From Acanthornis magna (lineage: Eukaryota > Chordata > Aves > Passeriformes > Acanthizidae), in the NCBI GenBank assembly GCA_036785705.1, contig JAWUZG010000970.1, positions 2,948,501 through 3,012,500 of the forward strand: 64,000 nt of DNA, written 5' to 3'. Of the stretch, positions 25,045 to 33,760 are shown in pieces. Under the pieces are notes generated by a model. That model had not been told where the DNA came from and did not search any database. It saw nothing but the letters and a program-made list of their open reading frames with translations. Every line of letters begins with the position of its first letter. The stretch's first letter is position 1. Made by a program: the position numbers and the translations under genes.

Positions 25045-27665
25045 TCAGTGGTTCTGCTTCTGAAGTCGCAGGTCAGGACAAACGCATCTCGCAGGCAGCC
25101 ACTGCACTCCAGTATCTGTGGAAACGCAAGCATACCCATGGCCCCAAGTAATAAGCTCATGTGGGCCTTCCCAGGTGTTAGTAAGTAGGTTTCGAATCTA
25201 AACCTTCGCCCGGGGCAAGCGCGACTTGCCAGATGACTGCAATGAGAGCAAATGGTTCAAAATGACAGGATTATTCGTATTTGGTGGCACAGTGAGATGA
25301 TTAATAGTATACAGGGCTTTTTCCAGCCGGCTTTGTGGTGATTCCCCATGCATTCCCCCTTTTTGTTTTTCCAGAACGCGCTTCAGAGTACCACTTGCAC
25401 ATTCCGCAATCACCTGACCAGTTGGGGAATGTGGAATACCAAATTTATGGTCCACACCCCATAGGTGCAAGAACTGCCGCGTCTTCTGTGGGGCGTAGGC
25501 AGGGCCATTATTGGTTTTCACTGCAGATGGCATGCCCAAGACCGAGAAGGCCAATTTCCAATGGGCAATGACATCACCACCCTTTTCTCCAGTGTGAGCA
25601 GTTGCCCACATGGCTGAGGAGAAGGTGTCAATAGACACATGCACATACTTAAATCGGCCAAATTCAGGGATGTGTGTCACATCCGTCTGCCAAAGCTGCA
25701 GGGCCTTTAGGCCTCTGGGGTTTACCCCTGATGGCAGAGGTGCAGTGAGTCCGTGGCAATCAGCACAAGCGCTGACAATGCCACGAGCCTCGGTTGGCGT
25801 CAATTGGAACTGCTTCTGCAGAGTATGTGCACTCTGGTGGAAGAAATCATGGGAAGCTTTGGCTTGTGCAATTTTGTCAGGCTGAGGCGCCATCCATGCA
25901 GGATTGGCTAGCATATCAGCCCTGGCATTGCCTTCTGTTATAAAACCTGGCAATTTGGTGTGGCTTCGAATGTGCAAAATGTAATATGGGTGCGTTCGAG
26001 CTTGAATTGCATTCCACAAAGCTTGTAATAATGAAAACAGAGCCGCATTATTGACTTCCTTTAGAAGTGAACAATCTAGACGTTTGGTTATGTCTGCTAC
26101 CTAAGCAGAATCTGTGACCAAATTCAAAGGCACCTGAGAGAACCACTGAAAGGCCAAGGCGACTGCCCTTAGTTCAACCAGTTGGGCAGAGCCTGACTCA
26201 TGGCTTTTCAGCACCTGCCACTTGGATCCCCCCTTCCAGGTAACAATGGTAATCCTGTTTTTCCAGAACCATCCGTAAAGACGGTGGGTCCGTGCACTGG
26301 CACCCGACTATTCTTTGGTCGCAAGGCAAGGCTAGTTGAATTTGCCAATTGTAATAATTTGTGGCTGGGCAGGTGATAAGCAATCTGCCCTGAAAAGTTC
26401 TGCAGTGCACTTTGCAAAGGAGCGCTGTTAGCAAGGCTCCGTTCAAAGTTATCTCTTGTAATTGGGACGATGATGGTGGCAGGATCTGCGGCCATCAACT
26501 GCAGACACCGGTGACGGCATTTGATTATCAAACACACAATCAATTCGCACAGCGTGGGTGCTGTCTTTTTTGGCTGATGGGGCAGAAAGACCCATTCCAA
26601 AACGTGCAGAGGATCGGCCCGTTGTTTATTCCATTGGCCGATGATACCTGTGGGATAGAGGTCTGGAGCAGTAATAAAAACAGTGATATCAACAGAGGGA
26701 TCTACTCGATAAACCTGATGAGCAGAAACAGCTTGTTGCACCTCATTCAGCACTCGTCACGCCTCTGGGGTCAATTTTCGAGGTGAATTCAGATCAGGGT
26801 CTCCCTTTAAAATATCAAAGAGCGGGGAAAGTTGCGTGGCGGTTAGTCCTAAATAAGGAGGTAATCAATTAATGGTACCAAGCAATTTCTGGGCATCATT
26901 CAGAGTTTTGATAGTGTCTGAAAATTGCACCTCTTGGTGTTGTATAGTTTGATCCAAAATTTTGACTCCCAAATATTTCCAAGGAGGCTGCTGTTGAACC
27001 TTGTCTGGGGCCACGTGCAACCCATAGGAATGCAGGGCAGCGAGCAGTCGAGGCTGTAACCTCTGCAACTCATCCTGGGTGGATGCCGCCACCAGGATAT
27101 CATCCATATAATGGTAGCAGAGTGCCTCAGGAAACTGCTCGCGGACTCCAAACAAAGCCTGAGCAACATACCATTGACAGATTGTCGGGCTATTTTTCAT
27201 ACCCTGAGGTAACACTTTCCATTGAAATCTCTTTACAGGCTCAGCATTATTAATTGCAGGCACTGTAAAGGCAAATTTTGGTCTGTCACTGGGGTGCAAA
27301 GGAATTGTGAAAAAACAATCCTTCAAATCAATGATCAGGATTTCCCACTTTGTGGGGATCATTGTGGGTGAGGGCATACTAGGCTGCAAGGCCCCCATAC
27401 TTTCCATCACTGCATTAACTTTCCGAAGATCTTGCAGCAATCGCCATTTCCCCAATTTTTTCTTAATTACGAAGACGGGGGTATTCCAGGGACTAGTAGA
27501 AGGCTCAATGTGTCCCTGTTGCAATTGTTCCTGAACCAGCTGACAAAGGGCGACTAATTTCTCTTTGGGCAAGGGCCACTGTGGTTCCCATACGGGTGTT
27601 TCAGTCAGCCACCGCAAGGATAGCATACGATATGGTGCGCCCTTGCTCACAGTGACCCCTATTAA
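25045..27665 (-). pseudogene. pol: Endogenous retroviral pol: RT, RNase H, integrase (broken)
   Basis: Entered by a -1 shift at AAATTTT. The reverse transcriptase runs from about 27660 to 26760 and contains FVIKKK, LPQGMKNSP and the catalytic YMDD (27099-27110). RNase H (about 26275-25900) shows all four acidic positions in order: FTDGSG, VELRA, VTDSA and ARAD. Integrase has an intact HX3H...CX2C zinc site (HQSAH, CADC), the first core Asp (QTDVTHI), and the Glu in VIAECAS at the correct 35-residue spacing; the middle acidic residue is Asn (25510-25512). The C-terminal domain continues past a stop to 25045. Lesions: TGA at 26865-26867 and 26760-26762, a frameshift near 26245-26262, TAG at 26101-26103, TAG at 25198-25200. 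These breaks and the lost catalytic residue make it non-functional. Confidence 0.95.
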
Positions 27666-28517
27666 AAATTTGTTCCAATCCGGACTCCCCATGCTGCCAA
27701 CACATCCCTCCCCCAGAGGTTAAGTGGGGCTGAAGTAACATAGGGCTGAATTACAGCTGTGCAACCCTCCGGGTCTTTCACCAACACAGGCCGTTTGCTT
27801 AAGTGACTCTTTGTGGTTCCTCCTAGTCCCGCAATGGGTGATCCCACAGGGGCTAGAGGCCATGTAGAAGGCCATGAAGGAGGAAAGAATTGTTACGTCA
27901 GCACCTATGTCGATCAAACCGCGAAGTCAAATTCAACGTGGGCGGGCTTTTGGCAGGATCAGAGTGCACGCCAACTGTGGCCTCTGATTAGAGATGTCTG
28001 CGGCCCAGCAGATTTGCGGAAGTTCTGGAATCCCAGTGGTGCTGCTTCCGCATACTTGCTGCTCTGCCCTGGGAATAGAAGACTCAAAAGGCACTAAATG
28101 ACCAATGAGAGTTTTCTCAGGGATTGTGACAGGGGGGCTTGGTGTGGAAACCATAGCATGAATCTGGCCCATAGAATCCCCATTTATAACTTCGGCATGA
28201 ACAAAGATTCTTTGTTAGGTGACCTCAGGTCTCCCCACCAGGAGAGCACCATACCCTTGGCTTAGGGGTTCGTGCGCATCCAAGGGGACTCTGTGAATGC
28301 TACCAGAGTCTAGGATGATTGTCCTGGCTGTGTAGACGTCGACCCGGGCTGGCCCTTGGGCGCCGTCTCCACGCTGGTCGAATGGGCCGGTGCTGGCGAC
28401 GTTGGCCTGGGCTGGCCCTGGGGTGCCACGCTGACTGGATAAGCCAGTGTTTGCAGCCTGTTTTGGGGGAATGTTTGGGATGGAGGGCAATTCCCCCGTT
28501 TTGCACCTCCCTTCCCG
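27662..28517 (-). pseudogene. pro: Endogenous retroviral pro: dUTPase plus aspartic protease (broken)
   Basis: Opens in the -1 frame after GGGAAAC and, as in betaretroviruses, puts a dUTPase ahead of the protease. dUTPase-like motifs appear in order: VDVYTART, LLVGRPEVT, VINGDSMGQIHAMV and an IPEKTLIGHLVPF strand; the last glycine-rich motif is degraded. The protease has its active-site block as LIDIGADVTIL (27903-27911), with Ile where the family has Thr or Ser, and a C-terminal NLWGRDVL block before the stop at 27662. Stops lie at 28215-28217, 27933-27935 and 27927-27929. A +1 frame change between about 27915 and 27850 separates the two protease halves. The C-terminal half overlaps the start of pol by the frameshift site. 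Confidence 0.9.
27665..27671 (-). promoter_or_regulatory. pro/pol -1 frameshift heptamer AAATTTT
   Basis: In the protease frame the sense strand reads ACA AAT TTT TAA, so A AAT TTT is an X-XXY-YYZ slippery heptamer directly in front of the pro stop. Slipping back one base continues straight into the pol frame (...LIGV). The frame arithmetic (protease C-terminal frame to RT frame is -1) agrees. Confidence 0.85.
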
Positions 28518-28523
28518 TTTCCC
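28517..28523 (-). promoter_or_regulatory. gag/pro -1 frameshift heptamer GGGAAAC
   Basis: In the gag frame the sense strand reads TCG GGA AAC GGG, giving G GGA AAC, a classic slippery heptamer. The -1 frame entered there is open into the dUTPase. Purine-rich GGGAAGGGAGG follows at once, and a pyrimidine-rich CCCTCCATCCC lies about 20 bases further, a possible stem. The stem is inferred by eye only. Confidence 0.85.
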
Positions 28524-30028
28524 GACAAAGGCCGGCCGTCTACATGGTATTTAGATCTGCAATATTTTGCAGAATGCCCTGGTCTACCACACCTCTTGCA
28601 CTGGGGAATTGAAATCCTTGCATTTCCCTTTTTCTGTGATTTAGATCGTCTTTGTTTGTTCCCAGGCTTGGACTGCTTCTGCCCATCGCCAGGGTTTGCC
28701 TGAGCAGATGACAGAAACGCAGCCAAAGCAGGCTTCTTTGAGCTTCGTGGTGTCACCTGGGAGCAAGCCTCGGCCATCTGTGCAGCGGTGACATCGCCTT
28801 GCAATGTCTCTATAATTCTCTTGCAGTCTTCGTTGGCATTGTCTTTTGCCAGTTGTTTGCACAACACTTCTCTCACAGTGTCATCTTCTACTTGTTTTTC
28901 CAAGGCTGCCGCTGGCCGCTCGAGGAAAGAGAGAAATGGTTCAGATGTCCCCTGTCCTATCATAGTATATGATACCTCTTGGTCTGCCATATTCATTGTC
29001 TTAAGAAGGGCACTGAAGCCGAGTTTTTGGGCCTGCTCCAATACTTCGGGATCCCATCTGGCTTGCAGGTCAGGATTGTTGTAGGGTTTAAGTCCCATCA
29101 GAACATCCACTCCAGCCCCCTGTCTAGGGCTGGGAAGAGGCAGACGCATGTTTTCTTCTGCAGCCCTCTGAGCTGCCTTTCTCCAATTATTTTCAAAAAC
29201 TGTAAATTGCATAGGGTGAAGTAGAACTTGGCCCAAGTGCCTGATGTTGAAGGGTGCCAACAGATCAGTATTTATTGCCTGAAGAAGTTGCATGACTTCA
29301 GGAGAGCCAAGCCCATATTGTGCCACCTTGGTCTGTAAATCCCAGACCACTTTCCAAGCTATAACTTGATGGTTATCTGCTTGGCCTGAGTGCGGGGCTG
29401 CTTTAAACACTGGAAAGGCTTGACTATTCCCTTGCGGGGCGTTAATATCACCTTGGGCCATGGGCCCACCTGCTGAAGGCAGTGCATCTGCCACCTCAGT
29501 GTCCATTGTGTCTGGTAAAGGTTGGGGCATTCCTATTGGCTCCAACAGACTCCAATCCCCTGCCTTCAAAGCTGCTAATTTGACACAGTCCCAATATTTT
29601 CTCGAATTTCGAGCTTTTAAGGTGATTGAGTATCCGTGGTTTACCCGGGACTGGGCCTGCAGCAGCTGCTTTTTTCTCCTCTTTGTTACCTCTCTCTTTT
29701 TCCCACGGCTAGAGAGGCTGTCTGGCTCGGCATCAGAATCGTCCATGCGAGCCTCACCTGCCATCCCTATCACAAAGGACGGAGGCTCGTTGAGTACAGG
29801 CATTGGGCGGGGACAGAAGACCTCCACAGAGGGCACGCTGGGGGGAGCAGATGAGTGTGGGACAGCATCCATGCCTTCGGAATCAGAAGAAGGCACGGAG
29901 AGCACGGCTTCCACATGTTCTGTTACTATGGTAACCAGGTCATGATAGTCTCTAGAGCGCCAGTCTTTCAGGGAAACAGGCCTGGGTTCAGACAGATACT
30001 GATCAAGTCTGGTCTGGCGAGAGACGTC

Positions 30029-30154
30029 TAGCAGTTCCAAGAGGGTGTCAGAAACTCCTTCAAATCTTTGCAAAATGCAGTCTAAAATATCAGGGACTAC
30101 ATCCAGCCTTTGCAGGATGTGGTCCAAAGTGGTGGGAACTACATCAAGCCTTTG
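30029..30154 (-). repeat. 42-bp tandem repeat in gag, three units
   Basis: Units at 30154-30113, 30112-30071 and 30070-30029 each start CAAAG on the sense strand and encode variants of QRLDVVPxxLDxIL. A partial unit precedes them. The leucine/isoleucine spacing suggests an amphipathic helix. Confidence 0.85.
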
Positions 30155-31095
30155 AAATATTCGATTCAGAATGTCAGGCGGGCATGCGGGGGTTAAACGC
30201 GGTGTTTCAAGCTCCATCGCTGCACTGCGCGGCGGGAACCGCCCCCCAGGGCCCAGGCTGGATCCTCCGCCGGGCCTGCCGGCCCCACAAGGCCGGGGCC
30301 GGGGCCAGCTGCTCCCGCTGCGCCGGGCAGGGGAAGCAGCCCTGCATGGAACTGCGCGGGCAGTTTCTGCTCGGTGTGGAGCGTTGCCGCAGCGCCCGGA
30401 GCGTGCCCTGTGGCAGCAGGGGGTGCAGGCGGGGCTGACTGCGCCGGCTCGAGCGGCGCTCGTGCAGCAAGGCGGTCGCACAGCTGACGGGGCGGCTCCG
30501 CGGCATCCGCCGACTCCTGCGCCTGCACGGCGGGGCCACTCCGCACAGCGCCTGCCGGCTCCTCCGGGGTGACATCATCCACCGGCTACTCTGGAGCATG
30601 GCCGGAGCTGTGCGCGGGGCCCACCCCCACCCTCGGGGGAATGGGGGGGGGGGAAAGCCCCGCCGGGCCAGAAGTCGGAGCGGCCCCCGCCGGTCCAACT
30701 CCGTTCTTTTGGGCTAAAAACTCTGCCAAGGCTTCTTGAGGAATTGGATACACCCCAGGTTTGTAGTCCAAAGGAGAACTGTATCTCCCGCGTGTCTCAG
30801 GGGGAGGGCCAAACCGATCAGGCTCGGGGCCGCGGGGTGGAGCTGCGGGGGCCAAACGTAAGCTAGGGTCGGCTTCTCCAAACCCCGCGCCTCCTTCCTT
30901 TAAAAGATCAAGGACCCCTCTCCAGGCGGGGCATAGATGAATCGTATCAACACTGCCAAAGGAAAACTCAGTCCGTAGGTCGTCTCTGAGTCGAAGCCAC
31001 GCCCTGTAAGTTGGAACCTCTTGCGAAATATTAAAATGTCCTTTTTCCTGAAACCATAATAATAATTCACTGAGCAATCCATCAGTGATCTTAGC

Positions 31096-31230
31096 TCAGA
31101 CGGGGCCCCAAGCGCCCTGGGGGGGCCCCGAGGGTGCCCCAGAGGTTTCAGCAGCGTCCTGCATTATGTCCCCAAGACCCGGGAGGGTGGGAGGGGATAA
31201 AGGTGGGGGGGGGGGCTCCTACCTTCAGAA
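31096..31230 (-). other. Provirus leader between primer site and gag
   Basis: About 135 bases of non-coding leader, GC-rich, with an 11-base C run on the sense strand (31205-31215). A packaging signal would be expected here but none can be identified by eye. Confidence 0.6.
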
Positions 31231-31248
31231 CGCACATTGGGGTCACCA
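31231..31248 (-). other. Primer binding site, tRNA-Trp-like
   Basis: Sense strand TGGTGACCCCAATGTGCG, two bases (AT) after the 5' LTR. The first ten bases fit the 3' end of tRNA-Trp, the primer used by avian alpharetroviruses; the last eight fit only partly (about 14 of 18 overall). Another tRNA ending GGGGUCACCA is possible. Confidence 0.75.
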
Positions 31249-31250
31249 AT

Positions 31251-31528
31251 TGTTGGTTTAGATTTCCTGAGATTCGCAGAAGCTGGCAGAGGAAGCAAGC
31301 AGATGGACCCAAGATGGCAAAAAGAGAAACTTTCTTTACAGAAACTTCTTTATATATCCGTTAATAATCTAGCAACTATTGGTCAGCAGGGAATCCACCT
31401 CCTAAAACCATTGGTCACAGCTATACAACACCTAGCACCAAACACAGAGATTAAGAAAGTACAAAAATGCAGCTTATCTCTATTCTCCCTGAGAAAGAAG
31501 AGAAAGATTTCTAAAACGTGCAACTACA
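31251..31528 (-). repeat. 5' LTR of the provirus (278 bp)
   Basis: Bounded by TGTTGGTTTAG and AACGTGCAACTACA. The TATA box is at 31347-31358. It is nearly identical to the LTR at 24391, differing at three transitions and one base of length, so integration was recent in evolutionary terms. Confidence 0.96.
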
Positions 31529-31534
31529 GAACAT
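31529..31534. repeat. Provirus target-site duplication GAACAT (right)
   Basis: Pairs with 24385-24390. Confidence 0.95.
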
Positions 31535-32221
31535 TATGATTTACTGAGACCAAAAAAAACCCCCTAATTTAATTTGCTTTGGATATGTAAAAAAGGATTT
31601 CTGAACCATGAACATTTTGTATATTCTGACTATTTTTTCCCTAGTTTGGGAAAAAGGACTTTTTGAAAATGTTTGAATTTTCTACATTTTTTTTCAGTCT
31701 AATATCATAACAGAAGAAGCATGGTCATCAAAAGCTCTACTAGGTCTTCCTAGTAGAAGAGACAAAGTTTTGGATTCAAAGTATCAAAACTGATAAAGAA
31801 GAATGTAATAGTGCTTATTCATCCTACACGCCCTCTTTGATCTCATTAGATGGTTATGCCATTTCAGTGTACTGCTTTGTTGCAGTTTGGTATTTTAGTT
31901 CTCTGTGCCTTTTTTTTTCTTTCCAATAGAGTTATGGCACAGTGGACATGGTCAGCTCTGGGAGCATAGCCATAAGAGTAAAATACAGTTAGGTTGAAAG
32001 GAACAAGAGGGAGATGTCTTTACAAACAAACTGTGAGGTCTGCAGGTAGATAAGGCAGGTAGATACTGATAGGTGAAAGAAGCAATGGGAGGAATCTTAA
32101 ATTCCATAGGAATTTCATTAATTGACACAGACTGTTATTCACCCAAGGTTGTGCTAAATCCCTGGACTTGGAGAAAAAGAACAGAGACACAAAGAAAACA
32201 AGGCGGGGGTGGGGGGAGTGC
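31535..32221. other. Unannotated non-coding stretch right of the provirus
   Basis: AT-rich; nothing recognised. Confidence 0.5.
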
Positions 32222-32472
32222 ACATTAGAAGGGGGTCTGTATTAGGCAATTCAGGGAGTCTGTACCTCTCAAGTACCTCAGCCAATGGGGAAAGAGACAG
32301 AGAAATACAGCTGGGAAATTAGGATAAAAAGAGGCTGCGTCCTCTAACAATTTGAGAGACCCCATGGGAAATGCCCATGACCTCTCCCTTTATTCATGAA
32401 TTAATTTACAGGGCTCCTCTGTCTCCTTTTTGGACATAAACCCCTGGTGTTTGTGGATTGATTTTCCTGACA
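32222..32472 (+). repeat. LTR-like fragment, plus orientation
   Basis: A CCAAT box (GCCAATGGGG, 32281-32290), a TATA-like AGGATAAAAAGAGG (32321-32334), a short transcribed-type region and an end at TTTTCCTGACA (32472) are in promoter order. I did not find the left TG end or a target duplication. Confidence 0.45.
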
Positions 32473-32959
32473 AAGTTACATGGAAAAGGAGATGATCTTC
32501 TTTTGTGTCTGCTCCACATCAGCAGCTCTAGTGGTACCTCAGTAACGCATGGTTGCCTGGCGAGAGCAATAGCCATCCCAGCAGAAAGCAGCACAAACAG
32601 GACTGCTCCATGAGGGGGACAAACTGGGAGCTATAAGTGGCCTCAGTGCAGGCTGGGGGCTCACCGAGGGGGCTCCTGCCAGCTCTGAGCTGAGCCAAAC
32701 TGGGGGTAGTTACAGGATCTGTTGGCAATCCAGGGATCATTCATCCAGGACGAAGTAACAAGTCACAGTCAGGGTCAATCCCAGAAGTCCAACGAAGAGC
32801 AGCAAAGCCAGAGTTAGAGGCAATCTGCCTGTAACATAGGTCCAAAATGACAGAGATAAGGCTACGTAGAGTGCAGATCTAGTCACTAAGTCAAGTCATG
32901 GGATGTCCTGGGTAACCCCAAATGTTACTGTATTCCACATCTGTCTGTGCCCAAAATTG
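32473..32959. other. GC-raised sequence between two LTR-like blocks
   Basis: Mixed composition, raised GC, no gene recognised. It may be internal or LTR sequence of the neighbouring elements, but I cannot assign it. Confidence 0.35.
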
Positions 32960-33760
32960 TTACTGCCTCTTTCAGCCCCAGCCACACATCTGGGGGAGTG
33001 CCTGGGCTTTTTAAAAAGTCCTCTCACCCAAGCAGAGGGCTTGTGTTCTGGCTTTTTGCTTTTTGTTCCCACAGGGAGAGTGATCTGGGGGCAGTGGCTG
33101 CCCTCTGGCTTTCTTTCCCAAGGGGTTGCTTCAGAGAGGTTTCCAGGTGGCAACAATGAAGAACCAAGCTGCATTCCGCAATCAGAAACTGTTTCAGAGT
33201 GAATTTTGCAACAACTGTTGGCAGTGTGAAGCCAGAGCTGGTTAGGGTGGGGCCACCACACCTCTGTGCTCAAGAGTCCATTTTTCTTCCTCCCCTCCAT
33301 TGGGACAAGACCCAGCACAGCAGCACCGACTCCAGTGGCTTGGAGGCTGCAGTGCCAACACCGGTGGATCCAGCTGCCAGAGTGCCATCTGCCTTTGCCC
33401 ATGGAGCTGCTGCCGCCAGAGAGATAAGGGCAGGGGGGATGGCTGCTGCCACCTTTCCCCTGTGTCTCCCTACACACAGTCGGCAGCAGAGGCCGCCATC
33501 TTGGGGGAGGGGTTCCTCCGCCACCTTGGGGGAGGGGTTCCTTCACCATTTTGAGCTTCTCCTTGCTCCCGGGCAATCTGTGACATTTCAGCAATTTTGG
33601 AACTAGTAATTATTTGCTGTTATTTTTTTGCCTGTTGATGTTTTTAGTAAACTGTTATTTTCTCACTTCCATCTGCTTGTATTTGTCTCTCCTTATTGAT
33701 GGAAAGGGATTGGTTAAAACCAAATGGGAAGGAACTAATTTTGGAATGCCTGCCTCTTAC
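32960..33760 (+). repeat. LTR-like block with a 25-bp tandem duplication
   Basis: The GC-rich left part contrasts with an AT-rich right part holding GTTTTTAGTAAACTGTTATTTTC, which resembles the U5 block AGTAAATTGTTCTTATC of the LTR at 40683. Open frames on both strands (e.g. 32896-33594 minus, 33199-33606 plus) overlap each other and have low-complexity, GC-driven content, so I do not call them genes. Borders are approximate. Confidence 0.4.
33493..33542. repeat. 25-bp tandem duplication with YY1-like motif
   Basis: Two units, CCGCCATCTTGGGGGAGG... then CCGCCACCTTGGGGGAGG..., both ending GGTTCCT. The first contains CCGCCATCTTGG, which matches the known YY1 consensus; the second has C in place of the core T. 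Confidence 0.8.

Larger units (their letters stand above)
28310..31095 (-). pseudogene. gag: Endogenous retroviral gag (broken)
   Basis: Structural polyprotein gene. The matrix-like N-terminal part is open from 31095, where no in-frame ATG is visible, to a TAG at 30586-30588. It continues in the same frame as a proline/alanine-rich linker to 30193. A frameshift between about 30480 and 30193 leads to the long frame, which is reliably gag from ATG 30217 to the stop at 28310. That part has a 14-residue tandem repeat with a coiled-coil look (30029-30154), a basic stretch (KREVTKRRKKQ), and a capsid with a major-homology-like QGTSEPFLSFLER (about 28918-28957). It ends with a single CX2CX4HX4C zinc knuckle (CKRCGRPGHSAKYC, 28559-28600), one fewer than many relatives have. 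The pro shift site lies after the knuckle. Confidence 0.95.
24391..31528 (-). mobile_element. Endogenous retrovirus, class II, env-less provirus (7.1 kb)
   Basis: A complete provirus read on the minus strand: 5' LTR, primer binding site, gag, pro with dUTPase, pol, polypurine tract, 3' LTR, inside a GAACAT duplication. It combines a 6-bp duplication, a dUTPase in front of the protease and two successive -1 frameshifts, which is the betaretroviral genome plan. A tRNA-Trp-like primer site and short LTRs recall alpharetroviruses. This matches the avian alpha/beta-intermediate group in general terms; exact family naming needs a database. No env reading frame is recognisable. All genes carry disabling lesions, so the copy cannot encode functional proteins. 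Confidence 0.96.

Noticed and set aside
30171..30698. Several long open frames on both strands in the gag linker
   Set aside because: Very high GC content removes stop codons in all frames; only the gag frames connect to recognisable domains.
32896..33606. Long overlapping open frames on both strands (232 codons minus, 135 plus)
   Set aside because: Both lie in a GC-rich LTR-like block, overlap each other and show proline/serine/glycine composition driven by base content, with no domain.
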